Shown piece after piece: positions 1 through 9,405 of a DNA stretch of 64,000 nt; positions within the stretch are counted from its first letter, which is position 1, and every line of letters starts with the position of its first letter. Location of the stretch: contig JARUPZ010000037.1 in the NCBI GenBank assembly GCA_031213475.1, forward strand, positions 744,001-808,000. The letters are read 5' to 3'. Under the pieces are notes generated by a model. The model did no database searches and was not told where the DNA came from. It saw only the letters and a program-made list of their open reading frames with translations. The position numbers and the translations under genes were made by a program. This DNA comes from Nereocystis luetkeana (taxonomy: Eukaryota > Sar > Phaeophyceae > Laminariales > Laminariaceae).

Positions 1-2214
1 GATTGGTTGACTCGTTGGCTGTTTAACTCGTTACTTGGTTGGTCGGTCGGTCGATCGGTTGGTTGTTACAGCCACGCCGTATGGTTGGAATGTTTCACTT
101 TGTTTGCTCTGATGTTCTGTTCTGTTCTGTTCTTAGGGGGATGGTGGTTCGAGTGTAAGAGGGAGAAACCGGATCACTAGTTGCTCTCGTTGTTGTACCT
201 TGCTCGTTGCATGTACTTTTATATACAGTGCGCGGTTCGATGACGCTACGTCTTGCCGAGGTCATGTGTCACCTCGAACGAGTTGTCGCATCATATCATA
301 CACATCAAAGGTCAAAATGAGCCTTTTTTTCTTTGTACGCATAATAGTATTAGTACTTGGTATTATGTTTTCTGCACGGCCGCCCAACGAAGCTACCGCT
401 GCCCCGCTTTTGAAGCTAAATAGAGCTATGAGGAGGACAGTAGTGGGAGGGTCAGCCTTAAACTCTTGGGATCTGACACGACCATGAATTAATTGTGTTT
501 TTCACTATGCTTCTCATTTTCTAGAGTTTCGTCCCGCGTCGGAAGGATGCTACGCGTATTGCGTATGGATGATGATGGATGATTGATGTTGTGGTGGTGT
601 TTAGTACCACAATAACTTCTGCCAACCATACCCTGCGGCGGTTATCTCCTTGTGGTTACCGTTACCGCCATGATGAACTTGGAAGTATTGTAGTTGGAAT
701 ATTAGCGCTCTACCCCGTGTGCTGTGTGCGCAGCGATAATTTATCATTGTTTGCGTTGTTGGAATGAGCCAACTTGAGAGGGGAAAATTCACTGAAAAAA
801 AGTGACGATTATACCGTCATTGCCCCCACAGAACTCACGAGATTGGGGGGTGATACAACTGTACAAGTACAGTAGGTGCTGGATATGCCAGGGGCGCAGC
901 ATGATCCTACCTCTGTTGTACTTCGAGACGTTCACACAGTATTCGTGAAAGGTTGATATGATCAAACTTACACGTACTGTAGGAGTACCTATTAAAACAG
1001 TACATACACAACAAGTAGTCGTACCTGGTATATGTTTTGGTTGCTATCTCGGGGGTAGAGCAGGTGCAGCCAGCCTTTGGAGGGCAACTCTGATCGAATC
1101 GCTGCAGTCTCAATGCCTCTGGGGGGCGACATGGCCATTCCCCACAAGCAAGCGTGGGCAATCTCAATGCCTCTGGTGGGTAGCATGCTGTTCCACCTTC
1201 AGCGGGGGCAATGTCAATGTGCCTCCAGAGGCTGCCCATTCTCATAGACCTCCACCTGAATAACTGTTTCCCACGGCGCTCCAGAGCGAACGGCACCCAA
1301 ACAATCTAGAGGCTAGCATTTAGTAGAGACCTCCAGCCGTCGCATCAGAAAAGAGCTCCCTATAGAGGGGCGAAACCTCATACCCTAGACAATCGCCAAC
1401 GCGCTCTGGAGGGTGAAATGCCGACCCCGCTCAAGTGTGTCCAATATAAACCCCTCTAGAGGGTTGAAACGGCCGTTGCCCTCCTCTGGAACAAACCTGC
1501 CACACGGCCCTCCAGCGGTATATAGACAACCCACTCTAGAGGCTAGCGCACATGCCAAGCCCGTATAGGGTACCAAAGGAAAAATCCTCCCTTTGGAGGG
1601 CGGAAGACCTGACCCTCCAAGCCTCAAACACCCTCTGGAGGGTGGCCTTGCCCTCTGGAGGGTCAAACTGTTCCCTGGAGGGTTTTTGGGGGTAGCCGAT
1701 TGGCCACGTGTGCGAATATTCCGCACTAAAACCTACCTAGTACAGAGTAAAATAGTTTAGTGTCAGTCAAGGCATATGCCAAGGCGGAGTTATAGTTGCT
1801 GTCTGTCAAGGAAGGGTTAACGTACATCAAAGATTGAAGAGAAGGGAAGTACTATTAATACTACTCCTACTACTACTACTACTACTACTACTACTGTATA
1901 TGCCAGGTATACACATACTTAAAGTTACCCTTTTCCTAAAATCACTTGATCATAAGCACCTGCCTCACGCTCAGCGAGTCTCCCACGATTTTTTGTCGCT
2001 TCTACGATCCTTGCTTTCTTCTCGTTCTTTGCTTTTTCTTTGCGTGCTTGCTTGTCGTGCCACACTTTTTTTCCCGGAACAATAGAAAAAAAAACTCGGA
2101 AAAAGAAAAAGTCGATTTTGTTTTTTCAGCGGTTTGGGAGGCTCTCTTTCGCTTTTTTTCACCGGCTGGTTGAAATTTCTTTCGCACTTTCAGTTCGTTT
2201 TTACTTTTTTCTTC
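1..2214. other. Non-coding left flank
   Basis: I see no convincing gene here. The open frames are short, overlap on both strands and match no family I recognise. The first 65 bases are a degenerate TTGG/TCGG simple repeat. A (TAC)n run lies near 1868-1895, and the CCCTC/GAGGG motif field is listed separately. From about 1970 onward the sequence becomes strongly T-rich and leads into the LTR-like block. Exons upstream of the RCC1/BTB gene could lie here or beyond the window, but none was recognised. Confidence 0.5.
1060..1700. repeat. Field of CCCTCTGGAGGG-type near-palindromes
   Basis: Roughly a dozen copies of a short inverted-repeat word, CCCTC(T/C)(A/G)GAGGG or half of it, are spaced 20-60 bases apart. 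A neighbouring phrase, 'tcaatgcctctgg', recurs near 1110 and 1160, with a looser copy near 1212. Each copy could form a small hairpin. No reading frame is maintained across them. Confidence 0.6.
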
Positions 2215-2945
2215 TTCCGTTTCGTGTGCGTGTGTGTAGTCGGAGCACTGCGACGCGGGCGAGCCCGGCGCCGTCGCGGGTGTCGGCGGATGCTGGCGGG
2301 TATAGAGGGGGGGTTGCAAGGAGTTCGGTCGCGGTTTTCGCGGCTAGGCGTCGTGTGTGCCTCGAGACACATGGGAAGCATGAATGGGCCCTCTTTTGCC
2401 TCCATCTGAAAAATTAGACTGAGTATGTACGAGTCCATAAGGGTCGTTCGGGATTGCAAGTTAACATTCAAGCACGGTGCTTATTATTGCGACCACGCTT
2501 AACTATACACATAGACGAAAGCCCGTCTGACAATCGAAATCGTCGAGCTGACGGACGAGGGTCACGGAGAGCACCGGGCTTCACGCGGGGCGAGCAACGG
2601 GGATCACTGTGACAGAGGGAGGAAAGCTTTACCCGGGCCGAATCGATGGCGAGGTTGTCGAGAGAGGGGCGGGCGGCGTACGAGGCTGAGAGAGAAGCTC
2701 TGTTGTTCATTTTTTTTTTCTTCTTCGACTGGTGCAAGGTGTTCCAGGGGCAGACAAATATTACTTGAGAGGGGACGGGGATTTTTTTTTCTTTCCAAAA
2801 TTTTCGGTTTCATTTTCATTGTTTTTGCGGTGCTGCTGCTGTGCCATGCTGTTGTCATGGTATTCATGAGTGTTATAAGGATTCCCTTGGGCTGGGTAAT
2901 TGATCGGTCTTTTACCCTTATAGCTCAGTAGGTAACACCCTGACA
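2215..2945 (+). repeat. Putative 5' LTR (or LTR part) of the Ty3 element
   Basis: The block ends in CA at 2945, followed by TT and a TGG-starting primer-binding site, which is the standard LTR/internal junction. From about 2215 to 2830 it is clearly similar to 18875-19600: both share the phrases 'gcgagcccggcgccgtcgcg', 'gaggaaagctttacccgg' and 'aagctctg(t/c)tgttc'. The upstream boundary is not fixed and could be further left in the T-rich stretch. No matching 3' LTR was found behind the integrase, so this is an inference from the junction and the second copy. Confidence 0.55.
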
Positions 2946-2947
2946 TT

Positions 2948-2970
2948 TGGCGTCGACGGCAGGACGAACC
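2948..2970 (+). other. Primer-binding site of the Ty3 element
   Basis: The sequence starts TGGCGTCGACGGCAGGA, three bases after the CA that ends the LTR-like block. Its complement ends in CCA and contains the GGTTCG of a tRNA T-loop, lacking one base against the consensus. It therefore looks like the complement of a tRNA 3' end. The acceptor sequence GTCGACG would suit a serine-type tRNA, but that identity is a guess. Confidence 0.6.
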
Positions 2971-2975
2971 TGCGC

Positions 2976-3810
2976 GTGAAATCACAATGGGTTCGGATAC
3001 GGGATCATGATGGCAACATCTTCTCGGTGACCCCCCGGGCAGAAGGCACCCCTCCACGCCTCCAACCTCTCACTGAGCAGGGACCGTGCCTCGTCCCTGG
3101 TATTGTTACTATGGACCACTCTTCATTTACAACGAAGGTCAAGCTCTACGGCGGCCACGCTTCCTCAAAATTTGGATGCGTCGCCCTTTTGGATACAGGC
3201 TCCCCCCAGTCATTCCTAACTCTCAAAACCTGGGAGCACATGGTAAGATCAGGCGCAGCCTCGACAATCTGCGAGACGCAACCCCCCCCACGATCCTGGG
3301 GCGGCTTCGGAAAGTCCCCCCCCTTGCAGACCTCTACCACAGTTCGCTTGAGCATACAGTTCCAGCATGAGGATAAACCTACTGCGTCGCTTGCGGTCTG
3401 GGCTCACCTAGTCCCCTCCGAGGCCATGCAACACGATGTCCTCCTCGGTCGTGACAGTTGGATGCGGTTCAACAAGCGCTCCTACCGCACCTTGACTCCG
3501 CGCCCAGGCGATAACCGCGTGTTCGGTGAACTCACCTTATCTCACCAAAAACCACCTGGAGCCGTGGCCTTTGCCTCTGATTTTTCGGCTCCAATGGGTG
3601 GTTACCACCTGCTTTACGCCGGTGACCGAGGTGTATCACTTTCACGAGACCACCAGCTCGTCTAAGTTTCTCTGGTTCGCAGTAACGGATCACCAGCTTT
3701 GGCCGGCTGCTATCTCGTGGACATGCTGAGAGGTTCAGACAATTTTTCCGTCGACACACACTTCGTTGAGAATGGCTCCCAACAGATTCCGTTGGCCGGC
3801 TCTGCGGAAG
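2976..3810 (+). pseudogene. Ty3 pol, protease section (broken)
   Basis: The retroviral-type aspartic protease signature LLDTGSPQSF sits at about residues 71-80 from the ATG at 2976, with the later LLGRDSW flap-side motif. The frame runs to a TAA at 3663-3665. The same frame then continues past the stop with family-typical sequence (SNGSPALAGCYLVDML) until about 3810, where the homologous reading moves to the next frame. The stop looks like a point mutation inside the polyprotein, not its natural end. The start at 2976 is simply the first ATG after the primer-binding site. The true polyprotein start is unknown because gag is missing. Confidence 0.9.
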
Positions 3811-5252
3811 TTGGAACCCGGCGACTTGCTAGGCACCTCGTCCTGCCCACTTCTTCGTGCGACTGTCGCATCGGTTTTGCACCAAGACGACAGCATCTCG
3901 ACACGGCACCTGGACACCCCTGACGCACCTTATATGGTCGTCCCGGGTCCGGTGGCCTTCCCCTCGGCCGGCATCACTGCCCCGCCGACGTGTTCGGATC
4001 CCTTTGTTCATCTTCTGAATGAAACTCCCCCTTGTAGTGGGCCCGACCCTGCCAAGCCACCCCAGGCTGACCGCGAGCCGCAACCCTCCTTATTGGAACG
4101 CTTAAACCCTGCCCAGCGCGCCAGTTTCCTGAAAGTGTGGCACAAACTGCCGGCGCACCTCAAAGAAATCTCGTTCGAATTCCACGGCCCAGGGTGGGAC
4201 CCCCACGTCATCACCCAGCTAGGAGACATCCTCACCGAGTTCGCAGATGTCTTTTCCACGTCATCTACCGACTTTGGTTCGTGTTCCCTCCTACCGTTCG
4301 AGATTTCGATTCCGCCTGGAAGCCCACCAGTGACCTCTCGCCCCTATCGCGTGAATCCCATCGTGGCCAAGCAAAAGGACGCTATTTTGGACGAATACCT
4401 TGCGGCCGGGCTCATACAGCACTCCACCTCGCCCTACGCGAGCCCTGTGGTCATCATACCCAAGAAATCGGGCGGGATTCGTCTCACTATCAACTACAAG
4501 AAGTTGAATAACGTCAGTATCCTCGGACAGCTCCCCATACCCAGGGTCGACGAAGCCCTGGATAAGCTCGGCCGTGGCCGCATTTTCTCCCTCTTTGACT
4601 TGGTCGCTTCGTTCCACCAAATAACGATACACAAAGACACGATTCCCCTCACTACGTTTTGCACGCCTACACGCCTCTTCGAGTGGCTTGTCATGCCGCA
4701 AGGGAGCAGTGCAGCACCTGGGTGGTTCGTCAAGGTTATCAACGAGGTCATCAAAGGCCTAGCCAATGTGGCCGCCTACCTCGATGACGTCATCGTTTTC
4801 GATCCGGATCCGGCTGCTCACGTCCTCAACATTAAGGAGCTTTTCAAGCAGCTACGAAAGCACAATCTCAAGCTCTCGCCGTCGAAGGCAAAGATCGGTG
4901 CCACCGACGCAGATTTTCTCGGCCACACTATTTCCCCCGCGGGAATTCGGCCGAACGCCTCCAAGGTCGCTGCGCTCAAACGCATGCAGATGCCCAAGGA
5001 TCTCGAACAACTACGGTCCCTCCTTGGTGGTCTATCCTACTACAGGAAATTCCTGGCCGAAATGGCCAAAAGGATTCGGCCCATCACCTCGCTCCTGAAG
5101 AAAGGGGTGAAATACCTCTTCACGCCGGCTATGGAGGTCATCGTCCGAAAACTCCTCGAGGAACTTTCGGCGCCCCCAATCCTGGTCTATCCGGATTGGG
5201 ACGCGGTCGCCGACAATTCCCGTCCTTTCCTCCTCTACTGTGATGCTAGCTA
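3811..5252 (+). pseudogene. Ty3 pol, reverse transcriptase section
   Basis: The frame is open from 3766 to 5253, but family-like sequence begins near 3811 with LEPGDLLGTS. The reverse transcriptase fingers and palm follow: the PYASPVVIIPKK strand, INYKKLNN, FSLFDLVASFHQI, and the catalytic box AAYLDDVIVF with both aspartates intact. The thumb and connection region (LRSLLGGLSYYRKFL) leads into RNase H, beginning LLYCDAS. There the frame ends at a TAG created by a tandem CTAG duplication (gctagctagc). This is the best-preserved part of the element; apart from the frameshifts at both ends it has no internal stop. Confidence 0.95.
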
Positions 5253-5700
5253 GCATCGACGGTTTTGGAGCCACGCTCGAGCAGGAACAAAAAGACGGTT
5301 CAATCCGTCCTATTGTTTTCATCAGCCGTGCTACCCTCGAGTCTGAGCGTCACTGGACGCCGCTCGATCTCGAGGCTGGCAGCATCGTCTGGAGCATTAA
5401 AAGCCTGCGCGGATATTTGTGGGGTACCTCCTTCCGCATTTTCTCGGACCACAAGGCGCTCGAAAGCCTCGCCAAGGTTGCGGAACACAACTCCCGCGTC
5501 CAGCGATGGCTCGAATTTCTCACGGCGTACCGTTATACTCTGGAATACCGCAAAGGCACCGCCAACGGCAACGCCGACTTTCTATCTCGGTTACCGCTAC
5601 CTGCGTCCGAGGACGACCGCAGCGGACGCAGCCGTCTGACGCCACCCGAAGAAGGACGCATCTACTTCATAAGTTCGAGAGGCCTCTCTCTTGCTGGCCC
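5253..5700 (+). pseudogene. Ty3 pol, RNase H section
   Basis: The reading resumes two frames over with IDGFGATLEQ, directly continuing the RNase H core that began YCDAS. It shows the family motifs HWTPLDLEA (the conserved glutamate helix), FSDHKALE (catalytic aspartate) and GNADFLSRLP at the domain end. Deleting the extra four bases near 5245-5255 would rejoin the frames, so the shift is probably a simple duplication. Downstream, the linker moves to a third frame somewhere between 5690 and 5790. Confidence 0.92.
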
Positions 5701-7934
5701 CCCGCATCGAAGTCTCGGCTTGGGTGGGCTTGCACCCTCCAGCCATAGCGTCGGTTTGGGTGGGCTCCCACTCTCCCGAACCGATTTTTCGCGATTTTCG
5801 CGAACACGGGCCACGAATGAGGATTGACGACCTCAACGCTCCGTATGGAGAATTCGTCGCTCGTGCCCCAACCTCCGTCTTTCCACGAGGTGTCAACCGG
5901 ACTCACCCTCCCGGCATACACGCGGTTTGTGATTTTACGGATCCCGCGATAGCCGCGACCGCAGTACCCCCCACGGCTCCCGCCAGCGTCGGTCAGAATA
6001 TTATTTCCCCCGCGCGCGCCCAGCCACGTGCCCCAAATTTAGGCACCGAGGCGTCGGATATCAATTCCTCCGCCTCCGCTTCGCATCACGGCTCGATTGG
6101 TGTGGGTACAGACAATGTTCCACCCACGACCTCCAGCCCAGAGGTAATTTCTCGCAGCGCCGACGGGGACCTCGATTCTCAGGCATCCCCTGCTCAGCTT
6201 CAGACAACTTCGCGAAGAGCCAAGGCCAACCGTGAGTCTCGATCGGTTGTGCTCCCGGCTCCACCTCAGCTACCTTCAGCTTCTCAGGCTCGCCCGCCTT
6301 CCCTCGTTCCGTCGGATCTCATATCGACAAGAACGCGTCGGCGTTGCGCCGCCGCCGCTGGATCCCCGAAGCCCGCAATCGATTACGGCTTTGACTCCCC
6401 GGCCCCCGCCCCGCCCCCGGCTGCAAAATCACCAGCCGTCATGCGACGTCCTTCAAGGGCGTCTGTGCCCTCGCCCTCCATCGAGAGGCCCGACCGTACC
6501 CCTTGTTTGGCCCCCTCCGTGACCGCCCAGTCGGCTACCGTAGCGGTCGACCCTACTCCACCTCTTCTTGGTACTACAAGCTCGGACGCCGGCCCTCCGA
6601 CCCCCCTTCCCGAAACACCATCCCCAGCGGAGCTCGATTTTTTCGAGTCCGTCGAGCGGTATTCACACGCGGATTGGGCGCGCGAACAACGCGCCGAGCC
6701 CGCCTGCGACTCGGCCATTCGGTACCTCCTCCTCGGGAGCCCTCTGGCCCTCCCCGATAATTTTCTTTTACACCTTCCATCACAAAAACGCCCCCCCCTG
6801 TCGGAAATCCGTTCTTTGGCTGAAAAAGGACGTCTCCACAGGGATGATGATGGGACCCTTCTGTTGGTACGGAAACCAACCCCTGCCCCGACAGCCGGTC
6901 CTGGTACGCCCAGCGGGCGCGCCGCTCGTCTGCTTAACGACGAGCCCACTCGAATTTACGTACCGCTACTCATGCGGCCGTGGATTATGCAAGCCTGCCA
7001 CGCCAACGCCTCCTGCCACCTTGGAGTCGCTCGCACGCTTTCTATGCTCGAGTGCTTTTACTGGTGGATCGGCATGAACGAGAGCACACGATGGTGGCTT
7101 CGACATTGCCTCCAATGCCAAGCACGCAAGACATCCAGACAGACAGTGCGCTGGCCCGTTCTGTCACTCCCGTTGCCCTCCGGTCCTGGCATCGCGATCA
7201 GCGTCGATTATTTCGGCCCCCTCCCGGTTACGCCAAAAGGGCACTCCTACATCCTCCTTTTCACTGACCGTTTCAGCCGGCGCGCAGACATGTACGCCGT
7301 TTCCGCAGCCGAATTTACAGCTGAAGGCACTGCCGACATCTTGGTGAACAAGTACATCCCTCTTTGGGGATGCCCCGTTAGTCTCCACTCCGATAACGGC
7401 CTCCAATTCTGCTCCAAACTGTCCCACGCTATTTACAAGCTCCAAGGCATGCCGAAAACATCTACGAGCTCCTATCATCCTAACGGCAACGGCGGCGTCA
7501 AGCGCGTGAACCATACCATGGCTCAGATGCTCGCTATGGTCGTCAATGAACAACAAAATGACTGGGATGCTCATTTGCCGCACGTGGAATTTACTTACAA
7601 CAATTCCGTCAGTGCCGCCACCGGGCTGACCCCCAACGAGGTGCACATGAACCGCCTCCCCCGCCTACCCTTCACCGTCTTCGAGCACCCGTATGCTCGC
7701 GGGCATCAAAGCCTCGCCCGGGACCAGCTCGAGTATGTCGCCCTGGCCGCCGACCGACAGCGACGCTCGTTCGCCCTTGTTCGCGAACAACACGCCCTTA
7801 ATATTGCCCGCGTGGAACGCCGCAATTCTGCACTGCCAGACGGGCTAAAACAACTCCCCACCTACGCCGTCGGTGGTTGGGTATGGATTTACAACACCGC
7901 CTACCATCCGACAAGGGGCCCACGCCGGCACTGA
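5691..7934 (+). pseudogene. Ty3 pol, proline-rich linker and integrase (catalytic residue altered)
   Basis: The first 400 residues are a proline/serine-rich linker. The integrase zinc finger follows (HANASCHLG, then CLQCQ), and then the catalytic core with the first aspartate in SVDYFGP and the second in HSDNGLQF. The third acidic position, normally glutamate in the stretch before RVNHTM, is lysine here (GGVKRVN, codon AAG). That change alone should abolish strand transfer. The frame ends in RGPRRH just after an extra base near 7905; the homologous sequence continues one frame over. Function of the long linker is unknown. Confidence 0.95.
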
Positions 7935-8874
7935 CGCCAAGGTCCTTAAAGCGAAGTTTTTGCTCAACTGGACGGGACCTTTCAATTTTTTGGCGGTCGG
8001 TCCCGCCCCTGCGGAGTCGACGCCTGACGGTCGTCCTCTGACCGCCAAGCTCCTATACCTGGACCTTCCCAACGACTTGCCGGGCGCGGACGCGCCCTGC
8101 CGAGTGTCAGTGGTTCGCTGCAAGCCTTGCGCAAACCCCCACAACAGCTCCGACCTTCCGCGGTTTCTCCCCGCGGGACTCACACCGTATGTCCTTAACA
8201 ACGACACCTCGAAATCCCCTCCTTACCACGTCACCGAGGACGACGTTACCGCGTCAATCGATCGCCTGGAAGTCGACAAAATCACCAGCCATCGGTCGGT
8301 ACGTGGTCGGGGCGGCGTCGTCGCCGTCCTCTACGAAACCCACTGGAAACGCCTACTGCAACCCTCTTGGGAGCGAGAGATGGACCTCCAACACTTCAGG
8401 CAGCACCTTCTCCGTTACTGGGCCGGCACACCACTTCAACTCCAACAGGCAAATCGGTTGTACCGCCGCATGCGCGTCGGTGCTGCCCAGCGAGAACTCT
8501 CACGAGATCAGGGCGCCCGATTTTTGTCTCCAGGCTACAGCCTCGTCACGCACCAAGGTTGGACGAATCGTTTCAGCAGCACCATCCTCCCCGTCGGCGC
8601 CCACTTTTGGTACAAGGCCCGCGACCATCACTGGTGGCTTGGCAAGATCTCCGCCCACACCACGACCGCCGCCACCTACATCGTTCGTTTCTTGGACGAT
8701 CCCGGACCAGTCAAGATCAAGCTCTCTCCCTCCCGCTACACTACCGCTATCGGGGCGGGGCGCAACTCCTGGTGCCTCCAAACTCGCCAAGGTAGAGCTG
8801 TTCAGCATGGGGTTTTACGCAACGCCGATGAGTCTCGCGGAGCCGAACTTGCCGACCCCGCAGTGACCAACTGA
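7906..8874 (+). pseudogene. Ty3 pol, integrase C-terminus with chromodomain-like and Tudor/SH3-like segments
   Basis: The reading continues from the integrase in a new frame with TDAKVLKAKFLLNWTGPF, the usual barrel that follows the core. A chromodomain-like stretch comes next (YHVTEDDVTASIDRLEV, then the RGRGG loop and HWKRLLQPSWERE). The end has GAHFWYKARDHHWWLGKIS, which looks like a small SH3/Tudor-type barrel. It ends at a TGA at 8872-8874. The open frame from 7873 contains about 11 codons before the homologous part. No frame disruption is seen inside this segment. Confidence 0.88.
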
Positions 8875-9094
8875 TTTTGCTTGTTCGTAGCTAGTACAGT
8901 TACTGTAGTAGTCAATACTGGGTCTTTATGGCGTTTCATTTTTTTTTTTTTTTTTTTTTTTTCGGTCTTTCTTCTCTTTCTCCCCAACTAAGTAGCTATT
9001 GACATGGTCGTCACTCCGTCGACACATAGGCTAGCATGCCTCTGTTTTTTTTTCAGTCCATGTTGTTTTAGTTTTGGAACTTGGCCCCCTTTAT

Positions 9095-9405
9095 ATGGCG
9101 TTCCGCCTCGATGAACTCCTCACGTTTTCTCTCGCATTTTTTTGCCCGAGACCTGAAACGTTTTTCGAGACCGGACTAGTATACCGCCACAACGCTCACC
9201 CCTGGATTTGGCTCGGGTGTCGCGTTATTCCTTGCTCTTGTTTTCAACTTGACTTATTTTTCGGTATTCCGCCTCGACGATTTCTTTATGCCATCTCTCG
9301 CATTTTTTTTTATGCTGGAGACCTGAAACGTTCGTTGTATCCGGGCTAGTATAACACGCATTTCTCGCCCCCCACTTGGCTCGGGTGCCGTGTTAACTGC
9401 CAGTA
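9095..9405 (+). repeat. Two-copy tandem duplication, about 165-bp unit
   Basis: The phrases 'ccgcctcga', 'ctctcgcattttttt', 'gagacctgaaacgtt', 'ggactagtata' / 'gggctagtata' and 'ttggctcgggtg' appear in the same order in two consecutive blocks starting near 9097 and 9263. The copies differ by substitutions and small indels, so the duplication is not recent. Confidence 0.75.

Larger units (their letters stand above)
2215..8874 (+). mobile_element. Degenerate Ty3/Gypsy retrotransposon with chromodomain-like tail
   Basis: The internal region reads in the Ty3/Gypsy order: aspartic protease (DTGS), reverse transcriptase (YLDD), RNase H, zinc-finger integrase and a C-terminal chromodomain-like segment. 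No gag with a CCHC knuckle is visible between the primer-binding site and the protease, so the element seems to lack gag or to have lost it. Lesions are an in-frame stop at 3663-3665, frameshifts near 3810, 5250, 5690-5790 and 7905, and replacement of the integrase catalytic glutamate. A 3' LTR was not recognised. Chromodomain-type tails are known to steer some Ty3 elements towards heterochromatin. The copy cannot be autonomous. Confidence 0.95.

Noticed and set aside
2921-3000. A tRNA gene
   Set aside because: The A-box match is good, but acceptor, anticodon and T stems do not pair, and the right half is read as coding sequence of the retroelement.
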